A stretch of DNA of 10,616 bases from Candidatus Parvibacillus calidus (lineage in GTDB: Bacteria > Bacteroidota > Bacteroidia > Chitinophagales > Saprospiraceae), in assembly GCA_013414645.1 (NCBI GenBank), contig CP058702.1, positions 1,268,734-1,279,349 of the forward strand. Direction: 5' to 3'. Within the stretch, counting starts at the first letter, position 1. Every line of letters starts with the position of its first letter. The position numbers were made by a program, and so were the translations under genes. Below the pieces are notes generated by a model that was not told the origin of the DNA, ran no database searches, and was given only the letters and a program-made list of their open reading frames with translations. Shown piece by piece: positions 1 through 9,162 of this stretch.

Positions 1-3000
1 TTTAAAGTAACCGTCTGTCTTACATTCACCATCTTCAACCGTTTTGTCCATCACATAGGTCACGGCACCACAATTGTCAGTTGCTGAAATCTCGCTTTGC
101 AACAAGGTTGGCAGCTCCCAATTTGGTTCCATAGCTCTACACTGGATAGAAATACTTCCGCCATTTGGAATTCCGGAGAAGAATGGATTGTTGATATAGA
201 TCACCGGTGGAGTATCATCGTTGACTGTGATTATCTGAACACATTCAGTGTAATTTCCACAAACATCTGTAGCACGATAAGTTCTGTGAACAGTGAATTT
301 ATTGGTACATATTTCATCAACGATTTCGTCTCCTGACCATGTGATTAGCACTTCTCCTTCACAGTTATCTGATGCGGATACCATGTTGACATTTGGAGCA
401 GGAACATCAGTTGCACACTGCACTGTAAATGGCGGAGGACATTCGATCGTTGGAGGAATCAAATCTTTTACCTCAATATATTGTATATCTGTTGTAGAAT
501 TTCCACACACATCCGTAGCCATATAGGTACGTACAAGGATGTATTGGTTGGCACATTGCTGCTGTGTGATTACATCACTTACATGTGTAATGGTTAGTTC
601 ACCTTCACAGTTGTCACTTGCCTCCACTGCGTTGATGTCCGGTGCCGGCACATCTTCAGAACAAGATACAGTCATGTCATCAGGAGCAGAAATCAATGGT
701 GCAATAGTGTCATTAACATTGATCAGTTGAACTTTAGTTGTGTAATTACCACACACATCCGTTGCTCTGTATGTTCTCTGTACAGTAAACTTGTTAAGAC
801 ATTCCTGATTAACTATAACATCGCTTACATGCGTAATTGCTACGTCACCGATACAATTGTCAGATGCTGTAACCAAAGCTGTATTTGGAGCAGGCACATC
901 GGATGCGCAGATTACATTCAGGTCGCCAGGTATGGTCATTACCGGTGGTGTTTCGTCGAATACAGTTATAGTCTGTGTCGCTGAAGTTGAATTACCACAT
1001 ATATCGGTAGCAGTATAAGTCCTGCTTATCACAAACCTGTTGGCACATGTCTGATCAGTAATGACATCATCAGCCACGGTTACGGTAACCACTCCTGAAC
1101 AATTGTCCGTAGCGATAACACTATTGGTGTTTGCTGCGGGAACATTTTCAGCACATGATACAGTCAGGTCGTCAGGAATTGTCATTTCCGGTGGAGTATT
1201 ATCAAATACATGGATTTGATGAGTAGTCACAGATGTGTTGCCACACACATCGGTTGCCCTATAGGTACGGATTAGGTCATATTGGTTGATACAATCACCT
1301 GCTACAATACTTTCCTGAATCATGATAACTACAACACCACCTTCACAATTGTCTGATACCTGTCCTCCTGCTGAGATAAATTGTTCAGCATTCACGAAAG
1401 GAGCAGGAATATCGCTTGCACACTGGATGCCTGTAACATCTGCCGGTGGAATAATTATCGGTGGGATGTTGTCAAAAACCGTAATTGTCTGTGTTGCAGT
1501 TGCATAATTACCACATTCATCCGTAGCCTTGTAGGTTCTTATGATGGTGTATTTGTTTGCACAAATCTGGTTGGTAATTACATCACTTACAAAAGTAACA
1601 CTTATTGAAGCTGCATCAGAACAGTTATCTGAAACTATCACCAGATTAGTATCCGGTGCCGGTACATCAGATGCACAGGTAACTGTGATTGGTCCCGGAG
1701 GAGTAATCGCAGGAACAGTATTGTCTGTCACAACTATAGTCTGTTGCATAGTTGAATAGTTTCCACAAATATCAGTTGCTTTGTACGTTCTGATAATGGT
1801 GAAGCTATTACCGCAACTGCCCGGGATGATTTCGTCCCCAACAAATGACAGGGTGACAACATTGCCGTTTGCTGTACAATTATCGTTGATGGTTCCACCT
1901 CCGTTTACATATTCGGTGATGGTCGTATATGGTTGAGGAACCTGATCTCCACACTGGATACCTATAATAGGATTAGGAGGAGTCATCACCGGAGGCGTAG
2001 TGTCATTGACATTAATTACCTGAACATAATCAGTATGGTTTCCACATTCATCCGTAACACGGTATGTCCTTGTTATCTTAAACCTGTTGAGACATGTTTG
2101 ATCGCTGATAACATCGCCCACAAATGTCACTGTTACTTCAGAACAGTTATCTGTTGCAATGATCAGGTTAATGTCATGAGCAGGGACATCGGAAGCACAT
2201 GAGATGTTTAATGGAGTCTGAGGTCCTGATACGATAGTCGGTGGCGTGTTGTCGATGATGTACAATATCTGTGTGAATGTTGTCTTGTTGTCACACTCGT
2301 CCTTAATTTCATACACTCGATTGACGCTAATTCCGGTACCACAATCTCCGGTGGTATTGTTGCTCAACAAAGTCAAGACCAGCTTGGAGTTAGGTGAGCA
2401 GTTGTCAGATACCTGACCACCGGCATTGATGATTTGTGCGATTGTAGTAAATGGAGCAGGAGCTTCAGTAGCGCACTCTCCACCATTGACCGGTGGAGGA
2501 GCCACAACTACAGGAGGTACATTGTCATTGACAGTGATGATCTGTGTGGCGGTTGCGTAGTTACCACAAGCATCCGTAGCCTTATACTTTCTGGTTATAG
2601 TATATTTATTGGCACAAGTCTGGTTAGAAATATCGTCACTCACCCATGTAACGGAAATGGCGCTATTGCTGGAACAATTGTCTGAAACTGTCACCAGGCT
2701 TGTGTTTGGTGCCGGTACATCCGATGCACATGCTACCGTAACCGGTGCAGGTGGAGTGATAAGTGGCTTGGTTGTATCCGATACTGATATGGTCTGTGTT
2801 GCAGTGGAATAGTTGCCACATGCATCTGTTGCCTTGTATGTTCGTGTTATGACATAACTGTTGGCGCAATTGCCTGTAACGATTGATTCGTTAACATATT
2901 TCAAAGTTATTGTATTGTCATTTCCACCTGTACAATTATCATTCAACGTTCCTCCAGCATTGGTAAATTCCGCTGCTGAGCTATAAGGCGCTGGAACCAG

Positions 3001-3579
3001 ATTACCACACTGCAAACCAACAATTGCCGGTGGTGTGATAATGGTTGGAGGAATAGAGTCATTGACATAAATGGTCTGAACATAATCCTTGTAATTGTTA
3101 CATTCGTCAGTGGCTCTGTAAGTCCTTGTAACCTTATACTTGTTGGTACAGGTCTTGTTACTGATCTGATCACTTACAAAAGTCACGGTTACATTGGAGC
3201 AATTGTCAGTCGCAACCACCTGAGTCGTATCAGGTGCAGGAACTTCCGATGCACAATCCACCACCTTTGTTGGAGGACCTGAAACTATGGTTGGAGGGGT
3301 GTTGTCAATGATATTGATTGTTTGGGTGCACTGTGCTTTATTACCGCACTCATCTTCTACTTCATAAATCCTGGTAACATTTACTCCGGTAGAGCAGTCC
3401 CCATTTATCTGATCACTGAGCTTCCTGAATTGTAAATTCGTTGTTGAAGTACAATTGTCGGTAGCTGAGCCACCTGCAGCCAGAAACTCAGCCAGGTTGT
3501 TATAAGCACCCGGTGTTTCGTCGGAACACTGTGTATTTCCGGTGTAAGTAGGACATGTGATTACAGGAGGTGTGGTGTC
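1..3579 (-). repeat. Type B HYR-like repeat array, 13 full units plus one partial
   Basis: From residue 1701 the units change to D-x-x-P-P-x-I, C-A-S-D-V-P-A-P, D-N-C, x-C-x-N, R-T-Y-x-A-T-D-x-C-G-N and Q-x-I-x-V-N/F: four cysteines, with R-T-Y in place of the type A W/F-T-V strand. By my count unit lengths are 91, 82, 94, 84, 91, 83, 93, 84, 90, 82, 82, 82 and 82 residues. Long units carry an inserted A-G-G-x-x-x-D-N-C segment. A fourteenth, divergent unit starts at residue 2821 and runs to the window edge. The pattern agrees with the family known as HYR-like 4C. Confidence 0.88.
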
Positions 3580-6500
3580 AATTCTCCAGATGAACGTTAT
3601 GGTTGTATCCGCTGAATTGCCACAGTTGTCGATAGCAGTAAGTGTCCAGACTTGTGATTTGCTACAATCAGGACCTGTTATTGGACCGCCAACAGCAATA
3701 AGTGTGTCAACTCCACAATTGTCAAATATGTTGATGCTGTCCGCTATCATCTCCTGAGAAGGCATAGAAGTCGGATTGCATCCAAGGTCAAATTCACTTC
3801 TAGGAATATTGGTAAATACAGGCTTGATTGTATCAATTCTCCATATATAGGTCATGAAGCACTCGGATTCGTTTCCACAATTATCGACTGCTGTAACCGT
3901 AAAGATCTGAGATTTATTGCAATCATCACCGGTAATTTCGCCAGGAGTAACATTAATGGCTACTACTTCTCCGTCATCTGTAACTGTTCCGGCACCTTCA
4001 GCTACTGCACCTGTTGTTGGCAGTGACGTAGGATTACATCCCAGATCGAAAGGCAACTGAGGACAGTTCTCAAATACAGGAGGGTTCTTACCATCGTTGG
4101 TCTTGAAGCTGACTACACAGCTTGCACTATTTCCGCAAGTATCGGTAGCTGTTACCGTATAAACAACTGTTGGTCCACAAGGTCCAGGTATTGTGGTTTT
4201 TGAAGTTGTAATATTCATTACGCCACAATTATCGGTTGGTGTTCCTGCCTTTTCTTTTGCAAGAGCCGGAGTTACATCATTGATATTTGGCACAGTAAAT
4301 GGAGCTGTTGGACAAGACGGGAATACCGGTTTTTCAGTATCTACTCTCCAGAAATAGGTAATATAGATGGTTGTTACATTACCGCAATCATCAGCGGCTT
4401 GTACGGTAAATTTCTGACTTTTAAGGCAAGTTCCAAGTATTGGTCCTGCTGTAGCTGTAACGGATTCTACCCTAACATCATCGGTCACCTCACCTGCATC
4501 TTCAATTGCAGTCGCAGTTGTTGGCAAGTCTCCAGATGGAGGATTACATCCCAGGTCAATTGGACCGGTAGGAGGGAAGGTAAATACAGGTGGTTCTGTA
4601 TTGCCTTCTGTAACATATTGAACCAGACAAGAATCTGCATTTCCGCAGGCATCTGTCGCTTTTACCCTAAATTTCCTAATCACTCCACAGAATCCATTTT
4701 CTTCAAAGTAAGTCGTGGTAATTACAGGTTGTTGAGTGCAATTGTCCTGGATTACTCCAACAGCAGTAATAGCCATGTCTGCAGTTGGTACTACACCCGC
4801 AGGAAGCAAAATTGGAATACTTGGGCAGTTGGAGAATGTTGGTGGTTGCTTGTCATCCTTCCAGGTATAGGTTACGCTACAGGTTGCTGTGTTGTTACAG
4901 TTGTCCTTTGCAGTGACAGTAAATGTCTGCTGCTTATTACAAGTACCGGTAATTGGTCCGGCTACAATTTCCTTAGTAACCTGTCCGCAGTTGTCTACTT
5001 CAATCTGTACCAGATCCTGAATCCAGGCTGCAGTTGGTAGATTTACCGGATTACAACCCAAATCAATAGGCTGTGTAGGACAATTGGCAAAGACAGGGTT
5101 CTGGTCATCAAAACTCCATTTGAGTATGATAGTTTTTGTAGATACGTTATTACATCCGTCCTTGGCAGTAATAGTCCATTCCTGTGTTTGATGGCATTCT
5201 CCAGTTATTTGACCACCTACCGCAAAGATAGTCAGGTTGCCACCTGAACAATTGTCGGTAATTGGGCTTACAGCATCTATAGCCTGTTGCTCTGTTGCAC
5301 CTCCCTGGCCTAGACATCCTAGTTCAACACCATCCGGTGGTGGGTTATTTCCAAAGGTTGGACCATCGGTATCTTCCTTCCAGGAGAAGGTCACTTTGCA
5401 TTCTGCACTGTTTCCGCATGGATCCGTTGCAGTTACTGTGAAGATTTGATTTTTGGTACAAGGATCGTTTGGTGAGTTGGTTATTGAGCCGGCTGTAGCA
5501 GTTACCACTACTGAACCAGAGTTGTCAGTAACGGTACCGGCATTGGCAATGGCGTCATTTGTAGTAGGTTTGGTTGGATTACAACCCAACAAGATTTTAC
5601 CTGTCGGACAGTTGGCAAATACCGGAGCTTCAGTATCAGAACCCCAAATCAAACCAAATGTACAAGTCTTTGTATTTCCACATTCATCAGTCGCTGATAC
5701 AGTCCAGTTTTGAGTGAATTTACAGCCGGTTCCTCCTGAAGGAACTATTTGGCCTCCTGTGGCAGTAATTACTAGGTTGGCATAGGGTGTACAATTGTCT
5801 GAAATTGTACCAACAAAGGCAATGGCGTCTTCCGGAGTTGGAGGTAAAGCACCATCAAGGATGATGTTCTGTCCGGACTGGCAATTGGAGAAGGTTGGTT
5901 TCTGGGTATCACTCGTCCAGGTATAGGTAACCTTCTTGGTAGTTGTGTTATCACAATCATCCTTTGCCTTGACAGTCCAAACTTGAGTCTTTTTACAAGT
6001 ACCTGTGACACTACCTGCTGAGGCAGTAACTGAAACACTACAGTTATCGGTCGCAGCTCCTGCATCAGTAATGGCTTTTGCAGCATTCGGTGCTGTAGGG
6101 TTGCAGCCCAGGTCAATAGTCTTGTCGTTCGGGTCAGCAAATACAGGAGCTTGGGTATCGGTAGTCCATTTAACCTGAACGATTACCTGTGCATAGTTGC
6201 CACATTGATCAGTAGCTTCTACTTTCCAGTTTTGTATTTTATAACAAGCGACATTAGTTGTAATATCAAGTGGGGTTGCAACTATGGTCAGTTGATTGGT
6301 TGCTGTACAGTTATCGGTAAATCCCGCCGCAGTGATTGCATCCTGAGCGGTTGGTCCGTTGTTTCTACAACCAATAAGCACAGGTGTGGCCGGATCACAT
6401 GAATAGTGCGGCTTTGTCTGGTCTCTGAGCCAAATATATGATTTGATACAATCGACAAATGGTTCACCACTGTCATATTGATTATTGCCATTGTCATCCT

Positions 6501-8679
6501 GATAGATACGATAAGTACGCTTATACTCTAACGAAGTACAAGGATTGAATGCCGAATCCTCAATGACTTTCATTTTGATCGGATGACATGGATTTGGTCC
6601 TTGAGATGCACCAAATGTAGAGTTGAATGCAGACAAGGAAGAAACGGCTCCCGGTACAGGGCGTTTACAATCGTAATTTCCGGAAGGTTGATTGCCGCAA
6701 TTAACTGAGAAAGAACAATTGTTGACACAAGTCAATATGATCTTGATTGGACAAGCATTCGGTCCGGGAGGTACTGCCCAGTATGTCTTTGTAGTACCGT
6801 CAACTGCCGGAAATGGATTACTAGCATTATATTCAATAGTTCCTGGTACGACTGGATAGGCTGAGTAGAATTTTGTTCCCGGAGGGAAATAAGGTGCCAC
6901 ATTGGCGACCGGATAGCCTGAAGGATTCTGAACTATTTCAAGATTAAGAATTCCATCCTGAAGATTTGCATCGCAGTTGGAGGTGACATAAGCTGCACCG
7001 TCAATATGGGTGACGAGATTACCGTTGATCTTTTCATTGGTACACTCACCTGAATCTACATAGCCAAGGATGAATTTCTGATTGACAATATGAGTATTGG
7101 TTATTACACCTGTTCCATTGGCATATCCGGTAACAGGTATATCCTGTCCACAACTATTGCTTAATAAAAGACAGTTGGTTGTTGCTTTCAATTTGAAACA
7201 GAAACTTGCCAAAATGGTGGTTGGGTCAACCGGCTGCGGCAGGTTCCCAAAGTCCCATTCCAGTGATCTGGTTGAAGCATTATAAATCGGTTTTGGAGTG
7301 TTTGGAGTGCCGGCCAAAGGGTGGACTGTCGCAGTAACACTGTTAGTGACATAATCAGCGTTGGAAGGTATCGGAACAGAGAGTTTATAATTCTTCACCG
7401 GCTCGGTACCTACGTTTTTAATATCAACACAATAGGTTAATTCCTGTCCGGGAGTACATGTATAAGGTACAACCGGAGGATTCCCATCTATAGCTGTCAA
7501 TTTAATAATTTCATCTGTCTCCGGCTGATATGCATCCACACCAAATACCAGAACGGACATCGTGTAAATATCACTTGTTGTACCTACTCGTATGATTGTA
7601 CTGGTTTGTCCGTTGCCGATTACATTATTAACCGGAGGAGTACCTGGGTCATTGTCATTACCATTGTCCAGATAGAACATTGCAACGTCAATACCATAGT
7701 TGTTAAGATAGCTCGGGTTTCTGGCATTGCCGCCTGTATTGATGGATGAATTGAAGAAGTTGCTGGTTGAATTACCACTGTGTGACAAACTTTTGAAGGT
7801 GCCGGAATTCAATTCCTGTATTTTGGCATAGTCTCCTATCAGGTCACGGTCACCTTCTCCTGCCATGAAGCCTAGTTTAACATTGACATCACCACTCTGA
7901 ACAGCCTGGAAGCCAACTATAGGAATATCCACGATGTTATTGGTAGAGTTGAATGCATGGCCTTGGAAGATGGCTATGTTTTTAGTCTTCATCTTACTGT
8001 TCTGATATACAACAACCATGGACCAGCAACCGAAGTAACCGACACCGTCTGCATTACCCTGAACCAGGGCCATGTCGGCAACAGTATAGGTACCTGCGCC
8101 CTTGGACTGGACATAACCTGTTACATCCGCATAGCAGGAGTATATCTGATAATAGTCGGTAGGAGGATTTGCAATGAAGTTTCCGGTAATATTCTGGTAA
8201 GAATCGGTACCAAACTTCAATTTGATATGATTCTTTGTAAATGTTCTGTTTTCCATATTACCATTGTAGAACCTGGTTGCATCAACGGTATTACCGGCTG
8301 TGCCTCCATTGTTTGCCCGGCCTGTCCAATAAAGACCGGCATACAGGATTTGCGTACAATTAGGATTGACACCCGGCTCAACGGCAAAATCAAAATTTGC
8401 AGATGATGAGTTCCATGTATTGACATCAGTGTCAATATCAACATACATCATATCATTGTTCCCGTTCTGTCCATCGTTTGAATATGGAGATTTAATGAGC
8501 AAGGAGTTGCCAAACATAGTGTAATCTCCCTTGACACTAAATATCTGATCAGGTGTCTTGGCAAATGGAACCACCAATTGAGCTTCACTTTTTATCGAAA
8601 AAGAAATTGCAAGGAAAATAATGATGGATAATTTTCCCAGCCAATTTAGGAGCTCGGATTTGTATATTTTATTTTTCAT
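1..8679 (-). CDS. Giant secreted HYR-like repeat protein (C-terminus outside window)
   Basis: An open frame of 2893 codons runs from ATG at 8679 to the window edge without a stop. Residues 1-33 form a signal peptide ending SEA|Q. Residues 34-400 are a unique region with GLYWTG (115-120), ADVTGYV (184-190) and CWSMVVVY (218-225), a pattern familiar from the front of large Bacteroidota surface proteins. A DUF11-like domain covers about 403-503, followed by a Cys-rich linker with an SdrD-B-like calcium loop at 728-740. Residues 753-1700 hold 11 type A repeats and 1701-2893 hold type B repeats, both of the HYR-like (Ig-fold) kind, with recurrent DNC and DxCGN cysteines that probably form disulfides outside the cytoplasm. 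Known relatives are exported by type IX secretion and act as adhesins or matrix proteins. That role is inferred here, because the C-terminal sorting domain is not in view. It probably shares a transcript with the small gene 24 bases upstream. Confidence 0.93.
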   Translation of the reverse strand, partial: MKNKIYKSELLNWLGKLSIIIFLAISFSIKSEAQLVVPFAKTPDQIFSVKGDYTMFGNSLLIKSPYSNDGQNGNNDMMYVDIDTDVNTWNSSSANFDFAVEPGVNPNCTQILYAGLYWTGRANNGGTAGNTVDATRFYNGNMENRTFTKNHIKLKFGTDSYQNITGNFIANPPTDYYQIYSCYADVTGYVQSKGAGTYTVADMALVQGNADGVGYFGCWSMVVVYQNSKMKTKNIAIFQGHAFNSTNNIVDIPIVGFQAVQSGDVNVKLGFMAGEGDRDLIGDYAKIQELNSGTFKSLSHSGNSTSNFFNSSINTGGNARNPSYLNNYGIDVAMFYLDNGNDNDPGTPPVNNVIGNGQTSTIIRVGTTSDIYTMSVLVFGVDAYQPETDEIIKLTAIDGNPPVVPYTCTPGQELTYCVDIKNVGTEPVKNYKLSVPIPSNADYVTNSVTATVHPLAGTPNTPKPIYNASTRSLEWDFGNLPQPVDPTTILASFCFKLKATTNCLLLSNSCGQDIPVTGYANGTGVITNTHIVNQKFILGYVDSGECTNEKINGNLVTHIDGAAYVTSNCDANLQDGILNLEIVQNPSGYPVANVAPYFPPGTKFYSAYPVVPGTIEYNASNPFPAVDGTTKTYWAVPPGPNACPIKIILTCVNNCSFSVNCGNQPSGNYDCKRPVPGAVSSLSAFNSTFGASQGPNPCHPIKMKVIEDSAFNPCTSLEYKRTYRIYQDDNGNNQYDSGEPFVDCIKSYIWLRDQTKPHYSCDPATPVLIGCRNNGPTAQDAITAAGFTDNCTATNQLTIVATPLDITTNVACYKIQNWKVEATDQCGNYAQVIVQVKWTTDTQAPVFADPNDKTIDLGCNPTAPNAAKAITDAGAATDNCSVSVTASAGSVTGTCKKTQVWTVKAKDDCDNTTTKKVTYTWTSDTQKPTFSNCQSGQNIILDGALPPTPEDAIAFVGTISDNCTPYANLVITATGGQIVPSGGTGCKFTQNWTVSATDECGNTKTCTFGLIWGSDTEAPVFANCPTGKILLGCNPTKPTTNDAIANAGTVTDNSGSVVVTATAGSITNSPNDPCTKNQIFTVTATDPCGNSAECKVTFSWKEDTDGPTFGNNPPPDGVELGCLGQGGATEQQAIDAVSPITDNCSGGNLTIFAVGGQITGECHQTQEWTITAKDGCNNVSTKTIILKWSFDDQNPVFANCPTQPIDLGCNPVNLPTAAWIQDLVQIEVDNCGQVTKEIVAGPITGTCNKQQTFTVTAKDNCNNTATCSVTYTWKDDKQPPTFSNCPSIPILLPAGVVPTADMAITAVGVIQDNCTQQPVITTTYFEENGFCGVIRKFRVKATDACGNADSCLVQYVTEGNTEPPVFTFPPTGPIDLGCNPPSGDLPTTATAIEDAGEVTDDVRVESVTATAGPILGTCLKSQKFTVQAADDCGNVTTIYITYFWRVDTEKPVFPSCPTAPFTVPNINDVTPALAKEKAGTPTDNCGVMNITTSKTTIPGPCGPTVVYTVTATDTCGNSASCVVSFKTNDGKNPPVFENCPQLPFDLGCNPTSLPTTGAVAEGAGTVTDDGEVVAINVTPGEITGDDCNKSQIFTVTAVDNCGNESECFMTYIWRIDTIKPVFTNIPRSEFDLGCNPTSMPSQEMIADSINIFDNCGVDTLIAVGGPITGPDCSKSQVWTLTAIDNCGNSADTTITFIWRIDTTPPVITCPTYTGNTQCSDETPGAYNNLAEFLAAGGSATDNCTSTTNLQFRKLSDQINGDCSTGVNVTRIYEVEDECGNKAQCTQTINIIDNTPPTIVSGPPTKVVDCASEVPAPDTTQVVATDNCSNVTVTFVSDQISNKTCTNKYKVTRTYRATDECNNYKDYVQTIYVNDSIPPTIITPPAIVGLQCGNLVPAPYSSAAEFTNAGGTLNDNCTGGNDNTITLKYVNESIVTGNCANSYVITRTYKATDACGNYSTATQTISVSDTTKPLITPPAPVTVACASDVPAPNTSLVTVSDNCSSNSAISVTWVSDDISNQTCANKYTITRKYKATDACGNYATATQIITVNDNVPPVVVAPPPVNGGECATEAPAPFTTIAQIINAGGQVSDNCSPNSKLVLTLLSNNTTGDCGTGISVNRVYEIKDECDNKTTFTQILYIIDNTPPTIVSGPQTPLNISCASDVPAHDINLIIATDNCSEVTVTFVGDVISDQTCLNRFKITRTYRVTDECGNHTDYVQVINVNDTTPPVMTPPNPIIGIQCGDQVPQPYTTITEYVNGGGTINDNCTANGNVVTLSFVGDEIIPGSCGNSFTIIRTYKATDICGNYSTMQQTIVVTDNTVPAITPPGPITVTCASDVPAPDTNLVIVSDNCSDAASISVTFVSDVITNQICANKYTIIRTYKATDECGNYATATQTITVFDNIPPIIIPPADVTGIQCASDIPAPFVNAEQFISAGGQVSDNCEGGVVVIMIQESIVAGDCINQYDLIRTYRATDVCGNTSVTTHQIHVFDNTPPEMTIPDDLTVSCAENVPAANTNSVIATDNCSGVVTVTVADDVITDQTCANRFVISRTYTATDICGNSTSATQTITVFDETPPVMTIPGDLNVICASDVPAPNTALVTASDNCIGDVAITHVSDVIVNQECLNKFTVQRTYRATDVCGNYTTKVQLINVNDTIAPLISAPDDMTVSCSEDVPAPDINAVEASDNCEGELTITHVSDVITQQQCANQYILVRTYMATDVCGNSTTDIQYIEVKDLIPPTIECPPPFTVQCATDVPAPNVNMVSASDNCEGEVLITWSGDEIVDEICTNKFTVHRTYRATDVCGNYTECVQIITVNDDTPPVIYINNPFFSGIPNGGSISIQCRAMEPNWELPTLLQSEISATDNCGAVTYVMDKTVEDGECKTDGYFK
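1474..3579 (-). repeat. Tandem duplication of a four-domain block (2 x 1053 bp)
   Basis: Type B units 1-4 (residues 1701-2051, bases 2527-3579) and units 5-8 (2052-2402, bases 1474-2526) are both exactly 351 residues long and match unit by unit. Units 1 and 5 share ECxN followed by IIDNTPPTIVSGP. Units 2 and 6 share YVQ and the VNDxxPP junction. Units 3 and 7 share CGNYST. Units 4 and 8 share CGNYATATQ and agree at 62 of 84 residues by my manual count. One ancestral block of four domains was therefore copied as a whole and has since diverged. Confidence 0.82.
3580..6423 (-). repeat. Type A HYR-like repeat array, 11 units
   Basis: Residues 753-1700 contain 11 units of about 86 residues (about 257 bp). 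Each unit follows the plan D-T-x-x-P-x-F, then L-G-C-N-P, then an Ala-rich helix-like stretch, T-D-N-C, G-x-C, W/F-T-V-x-A-x-D-x-C-G-N, and often a final C-x-V-x-Y-x-W. Most units have five or six cysteines and end in Trp. The first unit is the most divergent. CNN or CDN replaces CGN in units 2, 5 and 6. Nucleotide similarity between units is low, so these are old duplications rather than recent slippage. Confidence 0.88.
6460..6498 (-). other. SdrD-B-like calcium-binding loop
   Basis: Residues 728-740 read DDNGNNQYDSGEP. The spacing of Asp, Asn, Gly and Glu matches the D-x-N-G-N-G-x-x-D-x-G-E loop of SdrD B-type repeats and EF-hand-like calcium sites. It lies directly in front of the first HYR-like repeat, so it may stiffen the hinge between the head region and the repeat stalk when calcium is bound. 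Calcium binding itself is inferred. Confidence 0.5.
7171..7473 (-). other. DUF11-like domain in the giant protein
   Basis: Residues 403-503 read TPGQELTYCVDIKNVGTEPV, then VPIPSNADYV, then LEWDFGNL. This is the usual DUF11 order: a strand ending in N-x-G, a proline-containing 'D/S-x-x-P' turn and a later W-x-x-G-x-L strand. DUF11 domains are Ig-like spacer modules of bacterial surface proteins. The call rests on motif recognition by eye and was not checked against a profile. Confidence 0.65.
8581..8679 (-). other. Signal peptide of the giant protein
   Basis: Residues 1-33 have a long charged n-region (MKNKIYKSELLNWLGK), a hydrophobic core (LSIIIFLAISFSI) and a cleavage-like SEA|QL site. Gln at +1 is typical for Bacteroidota signal peptidase I substrates. 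This fixes the start codon, since no other upstream in-frame ATG would place the core correctly. The gene has no Shine-Dalgarno sequence, which is normal for this phylum. Confidence 0.85.
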
Positions 8680-8703
8680 CGTTACCAATTTTAATGCTTA
8701 ATA

Positions 8704-9162
8704 TTATTCTTCGATAGAGATCCTTACCAGCCTCTTGACATTGGCCGGAATTTGAGGAATAATTTCGTCGAATTTGCTAATCTGCGCGTTGTATGACGTC
8801 ACAAAGACGATATACTTTAAAGCGGTAAGACTCTGCACAAAGGCAGGATCCAGGAGAAGTTGCTGGATGTTTTCTCCTTCATCATACTTGATGATGATAA
8901 TCTCGACATTTGACATGTCGTAGTTGGAGACAATTGCTTTCTCTCCCAGATAAACATAGCGATTATTGGTAAGCAGTCTTTGCGGATAGGGCGGACCATA
9001 AGTTTTTAACTCCCCATCATCGAAATACATTGTCGGAACAAGATTCTTGTAGAGTCCCCTCAAGTATTCCGCCTGAGAATGTTGTCCGGAATTTTCCAAC
9101 CCTTCCAGGTAGGAAAAGTATTCCTCCGCATTCTGGCTTGTTCCTGTTTGGTAAATACCCAA
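8704..9162 (-). CDS. Small secreted protein of unknown function, paired with the giant gene
   Basis: I do not recognise this family. The frame gives 152 residues from a TTG at 9162, ending in TAA 24 bases before the giant gene's ATG, so the two are probably co-transcribed. The product begins GIYQTGTSQNAEEYFSYLEG and has an acidic, Tyr-rich first half. The second half alternates hydrophobic strands with polar loops (VEIIIIKYDEG, LKYIVFVTSYN, VKRLVRISIEE), suggesting a small alpha/beta fold. It has no cysteine and no membrane segment after the start. TTG is an unlikely start here: a good signal peptide lies immediately upstream in another frame, and a one-base shift would join them at TGTS|QNAEE. 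Protein-coding character is clear, function is not, and the true start is uncertain. Confidence 0.75.
   Translation of the reverse strand: MGIYQTGTSQNAEEYFSYLEGLENSGQHSQAEYLRGLYKNLVPTMYFDDGELKTYGPPYPQRLLTNNRYVYLGEKAIVSNYDMSNVEIIIIKYDEGENIQQLLLDPAFVQSLTALKYIVFVTSYNAQISKFDEIIPQIPANVKRLVRISIEE

Noticed and set aside
97..3757. A ladder of regularly spaced plus-strand open frames of 60-90 codons that resemble each other
   Set aside because: They recur because they are antisense to the type B repeats. The spacing is the domain period, not a gene family.
4399..5040. A 213-codon open frame on the plus strand
   Set aside because: It lies wholly antisense to the type A repeats. Its Cys/Trp/Ser-rich composition is what the repeat codons give when read backwards, and it has no recognisable domain.
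1..6423. Regularly spaced repeats that might suggest a CRISPR array
   Set aside because: The period is about 250 bp, the units are diverged, and they are in frame within one coding sequence. There are no short identical repeats with unique spacers.
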